Notes under the pieces: model-generated
Told to the model about the DNA's origin: nothing
Seen by the model: only the letters and a program-made list of their open reading frames with translations
Databases searched by the model: none
Program-made: the position numbers and the translations under genes
Shown here: positions 21,830 to 33,493 of the stretch, piece after piece
Layout of the letters: each line of letters starts with the position of its first letter
Numbering within the stretch: the first letter of the stretch is position 1
DNA from: Cylicocyclus nassatus
Lineage: Eukaryota; Nematoda; Chromadorea; Rhabditida; Strongylidae
Direction of reading: 5' to 3'
Assembly: GCA_958299035.1 (NCBI GenBank)
Contig: CATQJL010000112.1
Location: 87,562,636-87,626,635, forward strand
Length of the DNA: 64,000 bases

Positions 21830-22194
21830 TTTAGAGGCAGTGTCCGGGTAAGTCTAGACACATGGGGATTTCACGTGTATAGTAATTTTGGGGCCCTAAA
21901 CTAAGCCACTGCCCAGCCGGCAGCTCAGGTAGTGCTCTAACGGCTGAGATATTTTCCTCGAAACTGGACCCCGCGATCGTATTTTGCATGGATTCATGGC
22001 GCAAAGCGTGGATACTGGCGCGAAACTGCCATGAATTCATGCGAATACGATCGCGGGGTCCAGTTGAGGGGAATAACCTAGCCGTTAGAGCACTACCTGC
22101 ACTGCCGCTTGGGCAGTGCCTTAGTTAGGGCCCCGAAAGTACTTTCCATATAAAAACCCCATAGGTCCAGATCTGCCTGGACGCTGCCTTTAAA
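21830..22194. mobile_element. GGCAGTGTCCAGGCA foldback, copy 1
   Basis: Arms of about 165 bp mirror each other from TTTAGAGGCAGTGTCC to GGACGCTGCCTTTAA. They share GGGGCCCTAA, CACTGCCCA(A/G)(C/G)CGGCAG, AGGTAGTGCTCTAACGGCT and a GCGATCGTATT block. The same structure recurs at 39331-39692 (and its mirror in the palindrome) and, more diverged, at 63128-63489. A solo end sits at 56553. No protein is encoded. Confidence 0.85.
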
Positions 22195-22384
22195 ACGGTG
22201 CAGGCGAAGGTGAGCATGCAAGCTAGTTCCGCATAAATAAAAAATTACTAGCTTTGTAGTCAAATGTGTTTTCCTGAATCTGTGTGCAACAATTTTGTTT
22301 GCCAGTGTTTCTTCGCATTGTATTGTGGTCATAATAAATATATAAATGTAGATTTGTAACACCATATCACTATATATATATCAA

Positions 22385-22570
22385 GATCATAGTGCTGTAC
22401 GAAAGCTAGAATCTACAAAAAGAAATACTGTGGCCCTGTGCCATTTCTTTGCGTCGTTGTCGCATGCCGGTTGGCGGCCGTGCGGATATCGGCTGGTGAC
22501 CGGCTCGGCCGAAATATCGGTGTTGTTCAGACAGTCGTCGCGCAGTTGTTGGCCGCAAATTCACCCGCCT
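22385..22570. repeat. GC-rich dispersed repeat, copy 2 (empty site)
   Basis: Inverted copy of 14485-15030 (GTGCTGTACGAAAGC, GGCCCTGTGCCATTTC, CGGCTCGGCCGAAATATCGG) lacking the 231-bp insertion. It gives the pre-insertion sequence of that site. Confidence 0.75.
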
Positions 22571-23411
22571 TCACAATCACACAGAGCAGGGATTTGCGAT
22601 AAAAACTATGAGCGGCTCCGATTGTGGCGAGGGCGGTACTGCATTAGCGGCTCTTGCGTTGCGGTTGCCCTGTGCAAAGGCATACCTGATCTCCATCTAT
22701 CTTTACTGACCATAGCGGAACCGCCTCGGCTCAATTGGGTAGTCGACAATATCGTTAAGTCAGTAAAAAAATTTGTTGCGAGACTGTGTTGAATGACAAG
22801 AGAAAAGAAAAAAAATTCAAAAGAAGCATTACTCTATCAGCAAAGTTCACAAAAATCGTTCCCAGCAATGACAATCCTCTCTCCGCTCTTTGCAACACCG
22901 AATCGTTCTTACTTCACTCCTAACAGCTGTAAACACTAGTCCACTTTTGAATTAGGCGATATCTATCAACGCTTGCCATAGTTCTATTCAAAATAAAAAG
23001 AAAGAACTCGGCGTTTTCAATGACCTCTGCAGAGGAGAGGACGACATTTGGAACAAAAATGTCACTATTATAAAACTTTAGGGGTAGAAGAGATAATTGT
23101 AAAAACTTCGAAAACTTATGTGAAGTAGAAGTTTTGCCTACCTTAGGTGGGCATCAAGTGGGTAAATTGCCACCTAGTCTGGGAAAAAGTTAAGCACGCC
23201 TTTTACTCACATAAGTTTCTCATAATTTTTCATAATTTGTTTCTCAGTTCAACTGCGCATACATACATCAAATCTCGTGCCATATTGTCATCTGTGCGTT
23301 GCAAACGAGCTATTTCATCATTTTGTGGTAGTGGAAAATTTTCAGAAAAAGGTTTGCTCCAAGCTTCAGTCACATAATTTTTTCCATAATACTCTGTACT
23401 ATGATCCTCCC
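22571..23411. other. Mostly non-coding, one repeat fragment
   Basis: At about 23100-23250, TTAGGTGG...GCCACCTAG, AAAAGTTAAGCACGCCTTT and CTCATAATTTTTCATAA match the reverse complement of 33440-33500, another dispersed family. The rest shows no gene. Confidence 0.4.
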
Positions 23412-25759
23412 ACTGAAAAATCGCTGGGGCAGGCGGTCCGCAAACTCGCGCTTTCCTGCAGGCGGTCAGCAGTGGGACTAGCCAAACCGAGCCGAGCGGT
23501 ACTTCCTTTGCTGTCGCATATTCTGCCGGCGGTCAGCAATACAAAATTTTTTGCAAGCGATCGTCAAATAATTCCTTTTAGCGAGCGCTGGTCAAATTTT
23601 TAGCAAGCGCTCGGACTCTTACGCAGTTTCGGACGTACGCCGAGAAAAGGTGAGACTCTCTGTGGTAGAGGTGTCATCGATGGTTTGATTACCCAATAGT
23701 AATTATTTTGAAAAGGGGGGGGGGTCTGGTTCCTCAGCAGCTAGAGATTTGAAATTTTGAGCATGTATAGCTGAAATTACGGTAAATCACAAAATCTCAG
23801 AAAAATTTGGGATTTTTTGTATTTTCGATGAAATTTATCGAGAAAATGAAGTACTAATTATTTTTGTGCCTGACAAAATGCAAAAATGCCTAAAACACAT
23901 TCCAAAATGTTTTCACACCTTCTAAAGGTATCCTTGAAGGAGGATGATAGGAAACTGCACCTTTAAGCTATAATTCGACACTTTTCGATATTTTTGAGCT
24001 TCGCTACAGCTTGAGAATGAATTCTGACCTACAAAATGATAGGTTCATTATCTGTATCTTACTTCGCAATGAAGATAGAGCGCTGAAATTTGGACCACAT
24101 ATAAGTGGGCGTAGGAGGGTATGCTATCAATATCAGCCATGCACATCAGTTTTTGTCACTGGTATGATCAATTTATCATATCTAGCTGATAAATTGATAA
24201 AAATCAACAAACTTTGCTCCAGAGTTAGTAGATTGCCGTTGGAGACGCTGTGCGTGGTTTTTCGCCGCAGAGAGATAGACATAGTAGATAGACAGGATAG
24301 TAGATAGACATCAACTCATTTTTTAGTTTTGTAGAGATTCTGTGATTTTTTAACTTGATTTGCATCAAATTTGAGCTATGCGAAGTTGTAACAAAGACTA
24401 GAAAAATCCAGCTGCCCGAAAAATCGAAAAAAAGTTAAAAATCCGTCAGACATTTGGGACACCTGCAACTCGTGCAATAGATATACTTTCAACCAAACGT
24501 ATACGTACACTTATATCGGCTGAAAGGCGGAAAATGGAATTTTCCGACAAAGCGATGCCCACACTAACGCATCATGGTCAAAAGATTTCTCAGTAGTAAA
24601 TTTGTTCCTATACTGTAAAGGCAACAGGCAGGTCTTGAACGAACTCATAAACCTTTGTCTGTCACTTTCCATCCTTCTTTATTCATCCAGAACACTTAAG
24701 AAGTATCCTCCAAACCTGCACAACTCGTAATGAGATTAGCCAGTGGGCGGGGCAAATGGGCGGAGCCGTCTGAGAAGTGCTAGAACGCCTTGGGGGTGCT
24801 AACTACACCTGCAACGAAAGGCGGCCAGGCTTTGGGAACTCCTGGGCCGCCGCCTTGCATCGTCAACCTTCAAAAGCTTATAAATCGCCTCACAATGAAG
24901 ATCGCGGCGAAAAACCATGCACAGCGTCTCCAACGGCAATCTACTAACTCTGGAACAAAATTTGTTGATTTTTGTTTATCAGCAAGATATGATAAATTGA
25001 TCATATCACTGATAAAAACTGACATGGCTGATATTAATATCATACCCTCCTAGCCCCTACTTATATCTGCTCCAAATTTCAGCACTCTAGCTTCATTGCG
25101 AAGTGATACAGATAATAAACCTATTATTTTGTAGGTCAGAATTCATTCTCAAGCTGTAGCGAAGCTCAAAAATATCGAAAAGTGTCGAATTATAGCTTAA
25201 GGGTGCAGTTTCCTAACATCCTCCTTCAAGGATACCTCTACAAGGTGTGAAAACATTTTGGAATGTGTTTTAGGTATTTTTGCCTTTTGTCAGGCACAAA
25301 AATAATTAGTACTTCATTTTCTCGATAAAGTTCATCGAAAACACAAAAAATCCCAAATTTTTCTGAGATTTTGTGATTTACCGTAATTTCAGCTATACAT
25401 GCTCAAAATTTCAAATCTCTAGCTGCTGAGGAACCAGACCCCCCCCCCCTTTTCAAAATAATTACTATTGGGTAATCAAACCATCGATGACACCTCTACC
25501 ACAGAGAGTCTCACCTTTTCTCGGCGTACGTCCGAAATTGCGTAAAATGAGCCAGCGCTTGCTGAAAGTTTGGCCAGCGCTCGCTCAAAAAATTATTTGC
25601 CCAGCGCTTGCAAAAATGCTGCATTGCTTCCCGCTGGCAGAATATGCGATCTTAAAGGAAGTTCCGCCCGCTGAAGGTTTGGCCACGCCCCAAAATTCTG
25701 CTGACCGCCTGCAGAAAAGCGCGAGTATGGGGCCCGCCTGCCCCCGGCGATTATCTAAG
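23412..25759. mobile_element. Long-arm inverted-repeat element of the CTCAG family, 2.3 kb
   Basis: The left end (TCGCTGGGGCAGGCGG) is mirrored by CCGCCTGCCCCCGGCGATTA at the right. The arms, about 860 bp each (23412-24270 and 24893-25759), share in mirrored order GGTGTCATCGATGGTTTGAT, a C/G homopolymer, CAGCTATACATGCTCAAAAT, TCCTTGAAGGAGGATG, TCTATGTTGGC-free AT-rich blocks and CTCCAACGGCAATCTACTAA. The inner arms are much better conserved than the outer 250 bp. The spacer of about 620 bp has no transposase-like ORF. Arms longer than the core, and no ORF, imply a non-autonomous foldback. Confidence 0.8.
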
Positions 25760-25934
25760 ATTGTGAGAACCACAACCCGGACAAGGGGAACCGATGGAAA
25801 CTGCCCAAATGGTCCCATGCGGCTTCTAACCTACAAAACTGGATTTGTGTCACAGTTGCGACAAGGAGAGCAATGGAGCAGAAAAGAAAAGAAAAGCGCG
25901 AGTTTGCGGACCGCCTGCCACCGGCGATTATCTG
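25760..25934 (+). repeat. Duplicated CTCAG-family terminus and shared flank
   Basis: After the first terminus (GCGATTATCTAAG) comes a segment of about 115 bp (GAACCACAACC, TGGTCCCATGCGGCTTCTAA, GTTGCGACAAGGAGAGCAATGG). It recurs at 62052-62166 in the same position beside another copy. A second terminus, CGCCTGCCACCGGCGATTATCTGAG, then follows directly. The shared flank shows that the 25.5-kb and 61.5-kb copies derive from one source longer than the apparent element. Confidence 0.7.
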
Positions 25935-26423
25935 AGATTCTACGAGCCTGCAAGTAAGCTCATTTGAAAAAGCGCGACTTCCTTGATGCGATATCGTGCA
26001 AACGTGTTGAATTGGGGAAATCCTAGAGTTTTTTACGGATGGGGTGAAAAAGCGCAGCTCCGGTGGTAGGCTAAAGATTTTTCAGCTAAGGTTGAACAGA
26101 CCCCTTCTGCTACCAGTTCCATCCTAGAAGTCTGCACGCACTGTCAAGAGCCTTTTCTAGCAAAGAAACTCACCAGCACCGTCCGATGCATAGAGCATCC
26201 ATTTTATCTGAACAGCTTTGTTAGGATGTTTTCATAGGTTTCCATATGAAGAAGTTTGGCTTGAAAAAGGTCAATAGAAGTTAATTTTTTGAAAGAAAGC
26301 AAAAAAAAATTCAATCTTGGCTTTTTTGGAGGTAAATTACCTGATTATTGTGCTCGATGGGCTCTATAATATAGTATGCTCATCTGTCAGGAAAGCTTCT
26401 GTTTTTGCCCCAAACAAAGACCT

Positions 26424-26545
26424 GGGGCCGTATTCATCAACGAACCCAGTGGGCTCCGTGGGTTCGCGAACCCCCTGGGTAAGATCGGTATTCACAAGTG
26501 CCCCGCTGAGTTCGTCAACCCATGACGTCACCAATGTGCCTCCTC
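26424..26545. repeat. AACCCACTGGGTT family fragment
   Basis: It begins GGCCGTATTCATCAACGAACC and carries GGGTTCGCGAACCCCC and GTTCGTCAACCCATGACG. It is related to 29497-29996 and 52660-53056 but shorter. Confidence 0.6.
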
Positions 26546-26890
26546 TAGTCGGTGTACTATTTTCCTCATTTTCCCACGCACAGGGATCGCGCTAAGTTAA
26601 AAGCGTCAGCACGCTGACACGCTTTTGAGAACTCTTATGTTTAAATGCCATCTAATAATATCTTTTGTGCGTCGAAACTTGCATTTCCTTGCACTTCCTT
26701 ATCCTTATCTTCTTTATTTGAGTAATCTCTCGGACCCAGACATAAATGTCGACTTAGAGATGCAAAAAAGGGCTCTATGCTTTTTTGTGCTAGTGATCTT
26801 TTTTTGTGCATTACCTCTTACCTCATAAGCAGAATATTAGCTATACTTTTGAAGATTGCTTGATATAACTGACATATAGAATCTACGTAC

Positions 26891-27384
26891 CCTATTTTCC
26901 GGAATATAGGGCGCATTTTTGTGCACCGCGCGCGAGCAGTGCGACGACGCGGGCGATGTGCGACGCCGCAAAGGCAGCGGTACTAACTTTTTAAAACAGT
27001 TTTGTGCATTCTTTCTTTGTTAAATTTCTTGTGTCCATGAGTTGTTTGAAAAATCAGTCTGCTCTATCTTTATTTCATCATATTTCGCTAAACAAAAAAA
27101 AACACTAAAACGCCAGCACTGCATTTGAAACTCATCCAATATTTGTAACTGAGTTTGTTTACGTCTACATCTAGTCAAATTTTCGCTAAAGTTTTCCGAA
27201 AGTTGAAAGCGCTGACATCCTGACTCCCAAGCGCCCATTCAGCAATCTCCAGGTAAAGTATAGATAAGTAGACCATTGAAGTAGAGCTCAACCCAAGCTC
27301 AATTTAGGGCGCAACTTCCACGTTAACGTTCGCGCGGCAGGTGCGCCTTATACACAGGTGAGCCTTATACTCCGGAAAATAGGG
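26891..27384. mobile_element. TA-flanked element with CCCTATTTTCCGG ends
   Basis: The left end CCCTATTTTCCGGAATATAG and the right end TATACTCCGGAAAATAGGG are mirrored and flanked by TA (26889-26890 and 27385-27386). Both continue with GGGCGCA / GTGCGCC and TAA(G)GC steps. The 494-bp interior has no transposase. TA duplication plus this end type fits a Tc1/mariner-superfamily MITE. Confidence 0.8.
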
Positions 27385-27454
27385 TAATTTGAAACGATTG
27401 TCATGGTGCAAGGCGTAGCTAAGTTTCATTTTAGGGATGCTTTTGCTATACATA

Positions 27455-27640
27455 ACAAATCGAGGGGATAGGGGGATAATTAAAGGGGGATAATTGAATG
27501 GGGGATAATTGAATGCGGTGATCACTAATAAAATGAACGTTATCATAGTTTCTGATGATTACCGGTTTTTGGCCTTTTAAGGGAAAATTGTCCAAATTTG
27601 GTGCACGGGCGTGATAGATTGCGATGATCACTAATAAAAT
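27455..27640. repeat. GGGGGATAATT tandem units and a short direct repeat
   Basis: Four degenerate units of GGGGGATAATT(A/G)AA lie between 27462 and 27512. GTGATCACTAATAAAAT then occurs twice, near 27518 and 27625. The proline/tyrosine/asparagine frame on the minus strand is a translation of these units. Confidence 0.6.
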
Positions 27641-27827
27641 AATTATTGTCGAAATCAGCGATTATATCAATTTTTAGATTTTTTGTTTGAGCGATTTCAT
27701 TTGGCTTGAGCGGGGTGATCAAATTTGGCGATAACAAGGACAGTAGCCGTTATGAACATTGTCTAAGTTATCCTTTTGTATATCTTGGTGAGGGCACTCG
27801 AAGGGTAGGAGAATTATGTTTTCCTTA

Positions 27828-28189
27828 GGCAGGCGCTATACTCCTCGAGGAGTATAGCATGGCGACGAGCGATCGCCAGTCGCCACTACTGGCGACTGTG
27901 TCTTCTATGCGTATCGATCGCTAACAAGTTACCACACGTTTAATCGATACACATGTAATATGTAGTCGCCAACACTGGCGACTGGCTATCGCTAGTCGTA
28001 GCGACTGGCGATCGCCAATATCGGCGACTACATGTTTGATACGTATCGATTTGACGTGTGGTAACTTGTTTGGCGATTGGCGATCGCCCATCGCCGATAT
28101 CGGCGATGTCGGCGACAAAAATCGCCAGTTCTACACGTATTTGATGCATATCGATCGTCGCCATGCTATACTCCTCGAGGAATATACTG
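27828..28189. mobile_element. TTA-flanked foldback rich in GCGATCGCC
   Basis: GGCAGGCGCTATACTCCTCG at the left is mirrored by CGAGGAATATACTGCC, with TTA on each side (27825-27827, 28190-28192). The tip contains a perfect ATACTCCTCGAGGAGTAT palindrome. The arms carry many GGCGATCGCC and GGCGACTGGCGATCGCC variants. Related GCGAT-rich sequence lies at 36375-36650. Confidence 0.8.
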
Positions 28190-28192
28190 CCT

Positions 28193-29051
28193 TAGATTAG
28201 AATGTGCAAAGGAATCATCATTGTACAGAGTTTTCACTATCATGAAATAATACGTGACTAACATGACTACTACTTGATCCCCTCCCACTTTTCACTCTTC
28301 AGAATTAAGTAACAAATTATTTGGATTAAAAATTAAAAACTTTTTCCCGTTTCTTTGATGCGTTCGTTTGCTGAATTGATCGGATTGAAAACTCTTTTGT
28401 TAATTTGCGGAATAAAAGAGTATAGACGAATATGAACAAACATGGCAATCAAATACGTAACACGAATGCAGGCAGATGCTCTGCTTCCTATATGAGGCTC
28501 CTTCGTTAGCCGCAGGCCCGTAGTAAAGCTGCTTCATTCCATCTCAGCTGAATAAAATTTCAGTTGAGGCTTCGACGAGTCAGCTTGCCTTCAGTTAAGC
28601 CGTTGATTGAAATTGCCAGCCACCCACGATGATAAGATTGATAAGATAGCGCCACGTCCATGCAAGTATACGAGTCAAAACGAGTTTGCCAAACATTCAC
28701 ATCTACGTCAATGGCACTAGCGGCGGGGATGTGGCCGCACTTGTTAGATCTTGTTAAGTCTCGTCAGCATCACTGTGGCTCCTCACCGACATGTTAAACT
28801 GAGTGTATCGTAAGTTACTCAGGAGCAACTTACGAGAAGTTTCTCTGCATATCATCATTGGCACACTATTTACATCAATTGGTATAACTGAATGCGAACT
28901 GACTGAAGTAAGGTACGTGGAGAGCTGGTGATAGGCAGTTTACCTTACTGAATCTTGGATGAGGGACTCAGTTTAGTTCACCTGAACTGAATTAGCTTTA
29001 CTACGGGCCGCGGTTTCTGAAAATTTCCGAGATAGTATGTACAAACAGATA
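28193..29051. other. Non-coding stretch, no feature seen
   Basis: No gene or large repeat recognised. A TCAGTTGAGG/TCAGCTGAAT-type set of short imperfect repeats lies near 28540-28600 and 28980. Confidence 0.35.
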
Positions 29052-29370
29052 CTCAGACAATCGCCGGGGGCAGGCGGGCACCGGAAAAATAGATTGCTGA
29101 TTTCTCGCACCCCGCTCGCGGATTTTTTGGAAAACAATCAAGACTTTTCGGAAGACCGCTTGCTGAGTCAGCGGATTTTTGAGAGACCGCCTGTTGAATT
29201 TTTTTCGCTCTTATCTTTTGCAGATATATTGCTGAATCTCTGAGGAATCGAGAACTCAGCAAGCGGCCTTCCGAAAAGTCCTGATTGCTTTCCAAGAAAT
29301 CCGCGAGCGGGGTGCGAGAGATCAGCAATCTATTTTTCCGGTGCCCGCCTGCCCCCGGCGATTGTCTGAG
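29052..29370. mobile_element. CTCAGACAATCGCCGGGGG foldback, copy 1
   Basis: A 319-bp foldback with arms of about 120 bp: CTCAGACAATCGCCGGGGG, GCACCGGAAAAATAGATTGC and ATTTCTCGCACCCCGC(G/T)CGCG are mirrored at the right end. Its second copy (61572-61890) is highly similar but in the opposite orientation. The outermost bases match the CTCAG family, so it is a short derivative. Confidence 0.85.
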
Positions 29371-29375
29371 TAGAT

Positions 29376-29425
29376 AGTATGCAGAGTGGAGATAGTATGC
29401 AGTATGGAGATAGTATGCACAAACA
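29376..29425 (+). repeat. Short tandem GGAGATAGTATGCAG
   Basis: Three to four units of about 17 bp (GATAGTATGCAG(A/T)(G/A)TGGA) directly abut the foldback's right end. Confidence 0.6.
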
Positions 29426-29496
29426 TCGGAAAATGCATAGGTTTTCACGCTTGCTCCAAAATTTTCCGAAAAAGTTGTTTGCGACTTATCAGAGAT

Positions 29497-29996
29497 TGCC
29501 AAACTGTGACTGGCATCAAGTTTGCTAGTCCTACATCTCAGTGGAATATCCTATCAAAATTTATCCAACAATATTCCTGTCAGTCATAAAAAATATGGAA
29601 AGTGTTATCAATGTATAAGTGTTGCAAGTAGTAAACGTCCTTGCTTATATAAACCCACACATATTCAGCAAAAGGACTGGGTTCGCGTGTAACCCACTAA
29701 GAAATTTGCACCATGCTTGGGTTCGCCAACCCAGCGCTCAGTGGGTTCCGAAACCCACGAGTTGTTTCGTAAATACCGGTACGCTTGACGGGTTCGCTTC
29801 GCGAACCCACTGGGTTCGTTCGTGAATACCGGTTAAGTGGCTGAATACCGGTTAAGTGGCTTCTTATGGGTTTCGGAACCCACTGGGTAGGCTTAACCCA
29901 CTGGGTTCCGGAACCCACCAGTTTCAATACCGATTTTCTGGGTTAAGCCTACTCAATGGGTTCTGGAACCCACTGGGTTCGTTGATGGATACGGCC
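29497..29996 (+). repeat. AACCCACTGGGTT family, full copy
   Basis: Homologous to 52660-53056 through TGACTGGCATCAAG, AGCAAAAGGACTGGGTT, GTGAATACCGGTTAAGTGGC and GGCTTAACCCACTGGGT to TTCGTTGATGGATACGGCC. It is built from many short palindromes around AACCCACTGGGTT and GGGTTCGCGAACCC, which makes it highly foldable. It encodes nothing recognisable. Confidence 0.75.
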
Positions 29997-29999
29997 ACT

Positions 30000-31850
30000 G
30001 AAGGAAAATTTTCGCGTCCGAAGAATCCGCGCAATTGTTCATTTTTGGACTTTTTTTTAGAAAAAGATTTTCAAAATTTTCCAGAAGGCGCAATGTCTAG
30101 GTTGTAGCTCTTGAGGAGCTCTATCATCTCGTGCAACCCAATCATTTTTTCATTTTTGTTTTCCATCCGAAAATCGGCGATGAAAAAAGGAAGGCGGCTT
30201 GTCCGCAACTTTTTGGCGGTCACTGTAGGTGTATTTCCGGTGTAGGTTCACCCTAGCACCCCCTCCCCTCCCTATTGTTTATTTTCATGCGACTCATTTA
30301 CGAAAATGCAACTCACGTCGTCTATAGCACAATGTTATGCGTTAGCAATTCATTGTTGGTCTGGCTAGAGAGTGTTTACAATGATAACGACCCAGCAACG
30401 GTTCTCAGACGTTTATGACCAGTCCATCAAATCTTTGCTAAATACCAGAAACTGAACCAAATACTAGAAGAGACGCTAGGTAGTTGTGAGTCACATGGAT
30501 ACTCTCCAATTTATTAGGTCGTTCAATAAATTTGTAGAGCTTACATAAACCAACAAAATCATCCATTTTCGCTAAAAATAGCCAATAATGTATTCTTCGA
30601 CGTAGCGCACGATCTTTTGCAACATTCCTGTCTGCTTTTCAATTTCAATTTTCCAAATGGCGGCGCGCCGTCCCCAAGAAAATCATCTAGCCGGCGCCGA
30701 AATTACTCACTGAAACTGAAACATGCACCATTTATAAGGTTTGCGAAAGAGCAGAACAAATGATAATCTGATAGAGCGAGGTTCAAGAAGTACTTTAGGT
30801 ACTGAAGTACCTCCTAGTCAATTTTTGCAGGACAGTTTCGACGACGTTTGGCGTATGAGTTTATGTTTCATCATGTAAAAAAACTCATTGAATGTGTCTT
30901 TGCCTTCTTCTGCGGTATGACCTTGTTAAGACGTTGCAGTTGGCTTGCATATGGTATGGTCGACCGTCTTCTTCTTGTCCAGCAATTCAGTGCAGCACGT
31001 GCCCATCCCCCGAAAAGTCTTGTCCACGGACAACCTGCTCAGCCCTTCGTCTTTAGTAGCAATCCAAACATTTTTCTTCTTATATTGATTGGTGAACTCC
31101 ATGTTCCATAATCGGCAAAAATCCATGCAAAAACACTTCTTTTTATGCGAAAAAATGCGCAGATGAAGTTGCTCCTTTTTGCCTTTTGAAATTTTTTATA
31201 CTTGGAAGCCAAGAGATACGAGTAGATCAGCTTTCCACTTGGATTAGTAGATACATAATGAAGAGCATAACCAGCTCTTCTAATGATATACGCATTTTAC
31301 CACATATCAAGCGCTCCCAAAGAATTGAGGAGGAAAATGAAAACGCTACGAACTTATGAACGACATAGTACATCTCCTTCTTTATGTAGTTTTTTCTTGA
31401 CTAACAAGGGAAGCTACTCAATTTACAAGGCAATGGTCAAAAATGAAAATGGCCAAATCAAGCAAGCTGCATAACATTAGATGCAATTCTTCCTTATCTG
31501 CAGAGCGCTTTCGTGGACGAAATTATAAGCCGTTGAAGACCATTATTTTGCTAAGAAATTGTGCGTGTAAAGTGCAAACTTGGCCGTACAAAGCCATTCT
31601 CGACTAAGTGTTGGACCAAAACATGCAACTAAGCCAGTTCATATGACCCGTACCTAGAAGTGAGCTGAGACAGCAATAATGTGCTAATTTCGCAATTTTT
31701 GTTTATGGTTTTTTTCCAGTAAAGCTGCTCATAACTTCGCCTACAAAAGCGCTCTGCAATTATGGAAAACAGATTTGATCAGCATTTTATGCTGCATCGA
31801 ATGGTATACAGCTTATGTGGATTAGCTACTTCGACTTCTGACCATTCCCT
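30000..31850. other. Long non-coding stretch
   Basis: No convincing gene. A palindrome GAAGTACTTTAGGTACTGAAGTACCTCCTAG-type cluster lies at 30785-30815, shown here only as its GTACTT/AAGTAC parts. Opposed open frames at 30848-31126 have no recognised motif and no codon or splice support. The remainder is AT-rich. Confidence 0.35.
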
Positions 31851-31852
31851 TG

Positions 31853-32270
31853 TTAGCTCGGCCTTTTGGCAAGGGACATAAATAATCCGAATAAGCTTCA
31901 AACGATGGTTCCAAAAATACTATTCCTAGCTGCCACGCGCCATTCCGTAGCGAGTTATGAACTTTTTCCTGCGCAAAATTGGCGTACTCATTGACTCACT
32001 GTAATCACGGCATCATTATCTAAGTGTTAATACACTACGTTCAGCTTCTTTTTAGTGAGAAAAGATTGGGTTTGTGTTATTTCGACATCTCGGCACCTTT
32101 TTCTCGCAAATATTTATAGGCAGTCTTCCCATATTCAGTAGTATGGCAATTTTGCGCAGAAAAAAGCCCAATTCGCTTCGGAATGGCGCGTGGCGCTAGG
32201 AATAGCATATTTGGAATCAGCGTTTGACGTTAGAATATACATATCACTTGCCAAAAGGCCGAGCTAAGTT
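31853..32270. mobile_element. Inverted-repeat element with TTAGCTCGGCC ends
   Basis: TTAGCTCGGCCTTTTGGCAAG is split across the tip and mirrored by CTTGCC...GGCCGAGCTAA. The arms of about 170 bp also share TATTCCTAGC, GCCACGCGCCATTCCG and TGCGCAAAATTG. The arms are clearly diverged. The ATTCCTAGCTGC/GATTCCAAATAT vocabulary is shared with 44456-45081. Confidence 0.75.
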
Positions 32271-33450
32271 AGGTAGCCTTCCTTATAAGGATGTTCAGAT
32301 ATCTTCCATTTCTTACAAAATGATAGAACGATTGGTCACAAATCACTTCCTAGGTGAAAGCACTCACAAACGGTTGATGGATGCAGAAGTTTGAGCATTA
32401 TGGATATAGTGCTCTTTTTGACCGTACAGCTCAAAGAAAAGATGGTAGCATTTCGTATTCATTCTTACCAAAAGTTGTGCGCTAAATTTTGAAGATGTTT
32501 ATCTTGCAAAGATAAATGATGCAGCGCTAAATTCTTCTCAAATCTTCTAAATCTTTCAAGCTTCACTTTTGATAACAAAGCAAATTCAACAGACTCCATG
32601 TACGCCATGCGTTATTCAAATGTTTTAGACTACAATGTTCTTCCGCAAAGCGTGGCATAGAGCTGTCTATAACGTTTCGCAGTGAACAAGTTAGTTTGAA
32701 AAATGCTATTGGCATTCAAGAAACCAAATATGCTTAAGCGTTCTCGCAAATTTTTTGATTATTTATTCAAGATCTTTGTTTTAACAACAGTACACATTAC
32801 AGAATTTGACGTTCTGCTATAACAAGAGTGAAATAAAAAGATATGCTGGGGAGAGAGCGAGTGTGGAGAGGCGCTTTTGATCCAGAATTGCAAACATTGC
32901 AATCAACTACAATACACTCCTTTAGAAGCAACGCTGAGTTCTTAAGATGTGTTTAAGTTGTTTAAACTCCTCTTGCACTAATGTATTTGGCCGATCTCCA
33001 CTGCCACTTCATGGTCGGCCAAAGGTGTACAATTTGAATGAGGTTGGTCCTTGTTAATGTAGGTTAATGGGAACTTCCAGCAATATAGCACTTTAGCAAG
33101 ATGAGTTTCAATATCAGAAAAATTGAAATGCTTGAAATCTTTCGTAGTGAGATTTTTAAAGGCGGGTTTCCACAAGGCAGTTGAATCACTGCTGATTTAT
33201 AAAGCAATTTAGAATCAGGGCACGGCACAGATGGCTTAGCAAGCAATGGCGTTTTTGGGGAAAAAGCAAAGGGGATATCGTTTTTGCGGAAGAGCATAAC
33301 GTTGTCTTTCGACCTGCGGCCGGCACGCTGCCGGCATGCCGCTAACAAATAAACAAAAGGTTTGTTTACAGCGAAGTGAGGGTGAAATGACACCAAAATA
33401 GGTGTGTAGATGGACAATGGGGAGTTAGAACTAAGTATGAAAAATTATGA
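32271..33450. other. Long non-coding stretch
   Basis: No gene recognised. Near 33230-33380, CGTTTTTGGGG...AAAGGGGATATCG and GGTTTGTTTACAGCG resemble the 14.0-14.2 kb repeat in reverse orientation, so a diverged copy of that family probably lies here. Confidence 0.4.
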
Positions 33451-33493
33451 AAAAATTATGTGAACTAAAGGCGTGCTCAACTTTTTTCGGAGT

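Noticed and set aside
30848..31126. Possible transposase fragment on the minus strand
   Set aside because: The lysine-rich start gave a faint mariner impression, but none of the catalytic context could be matched; left unassigned.
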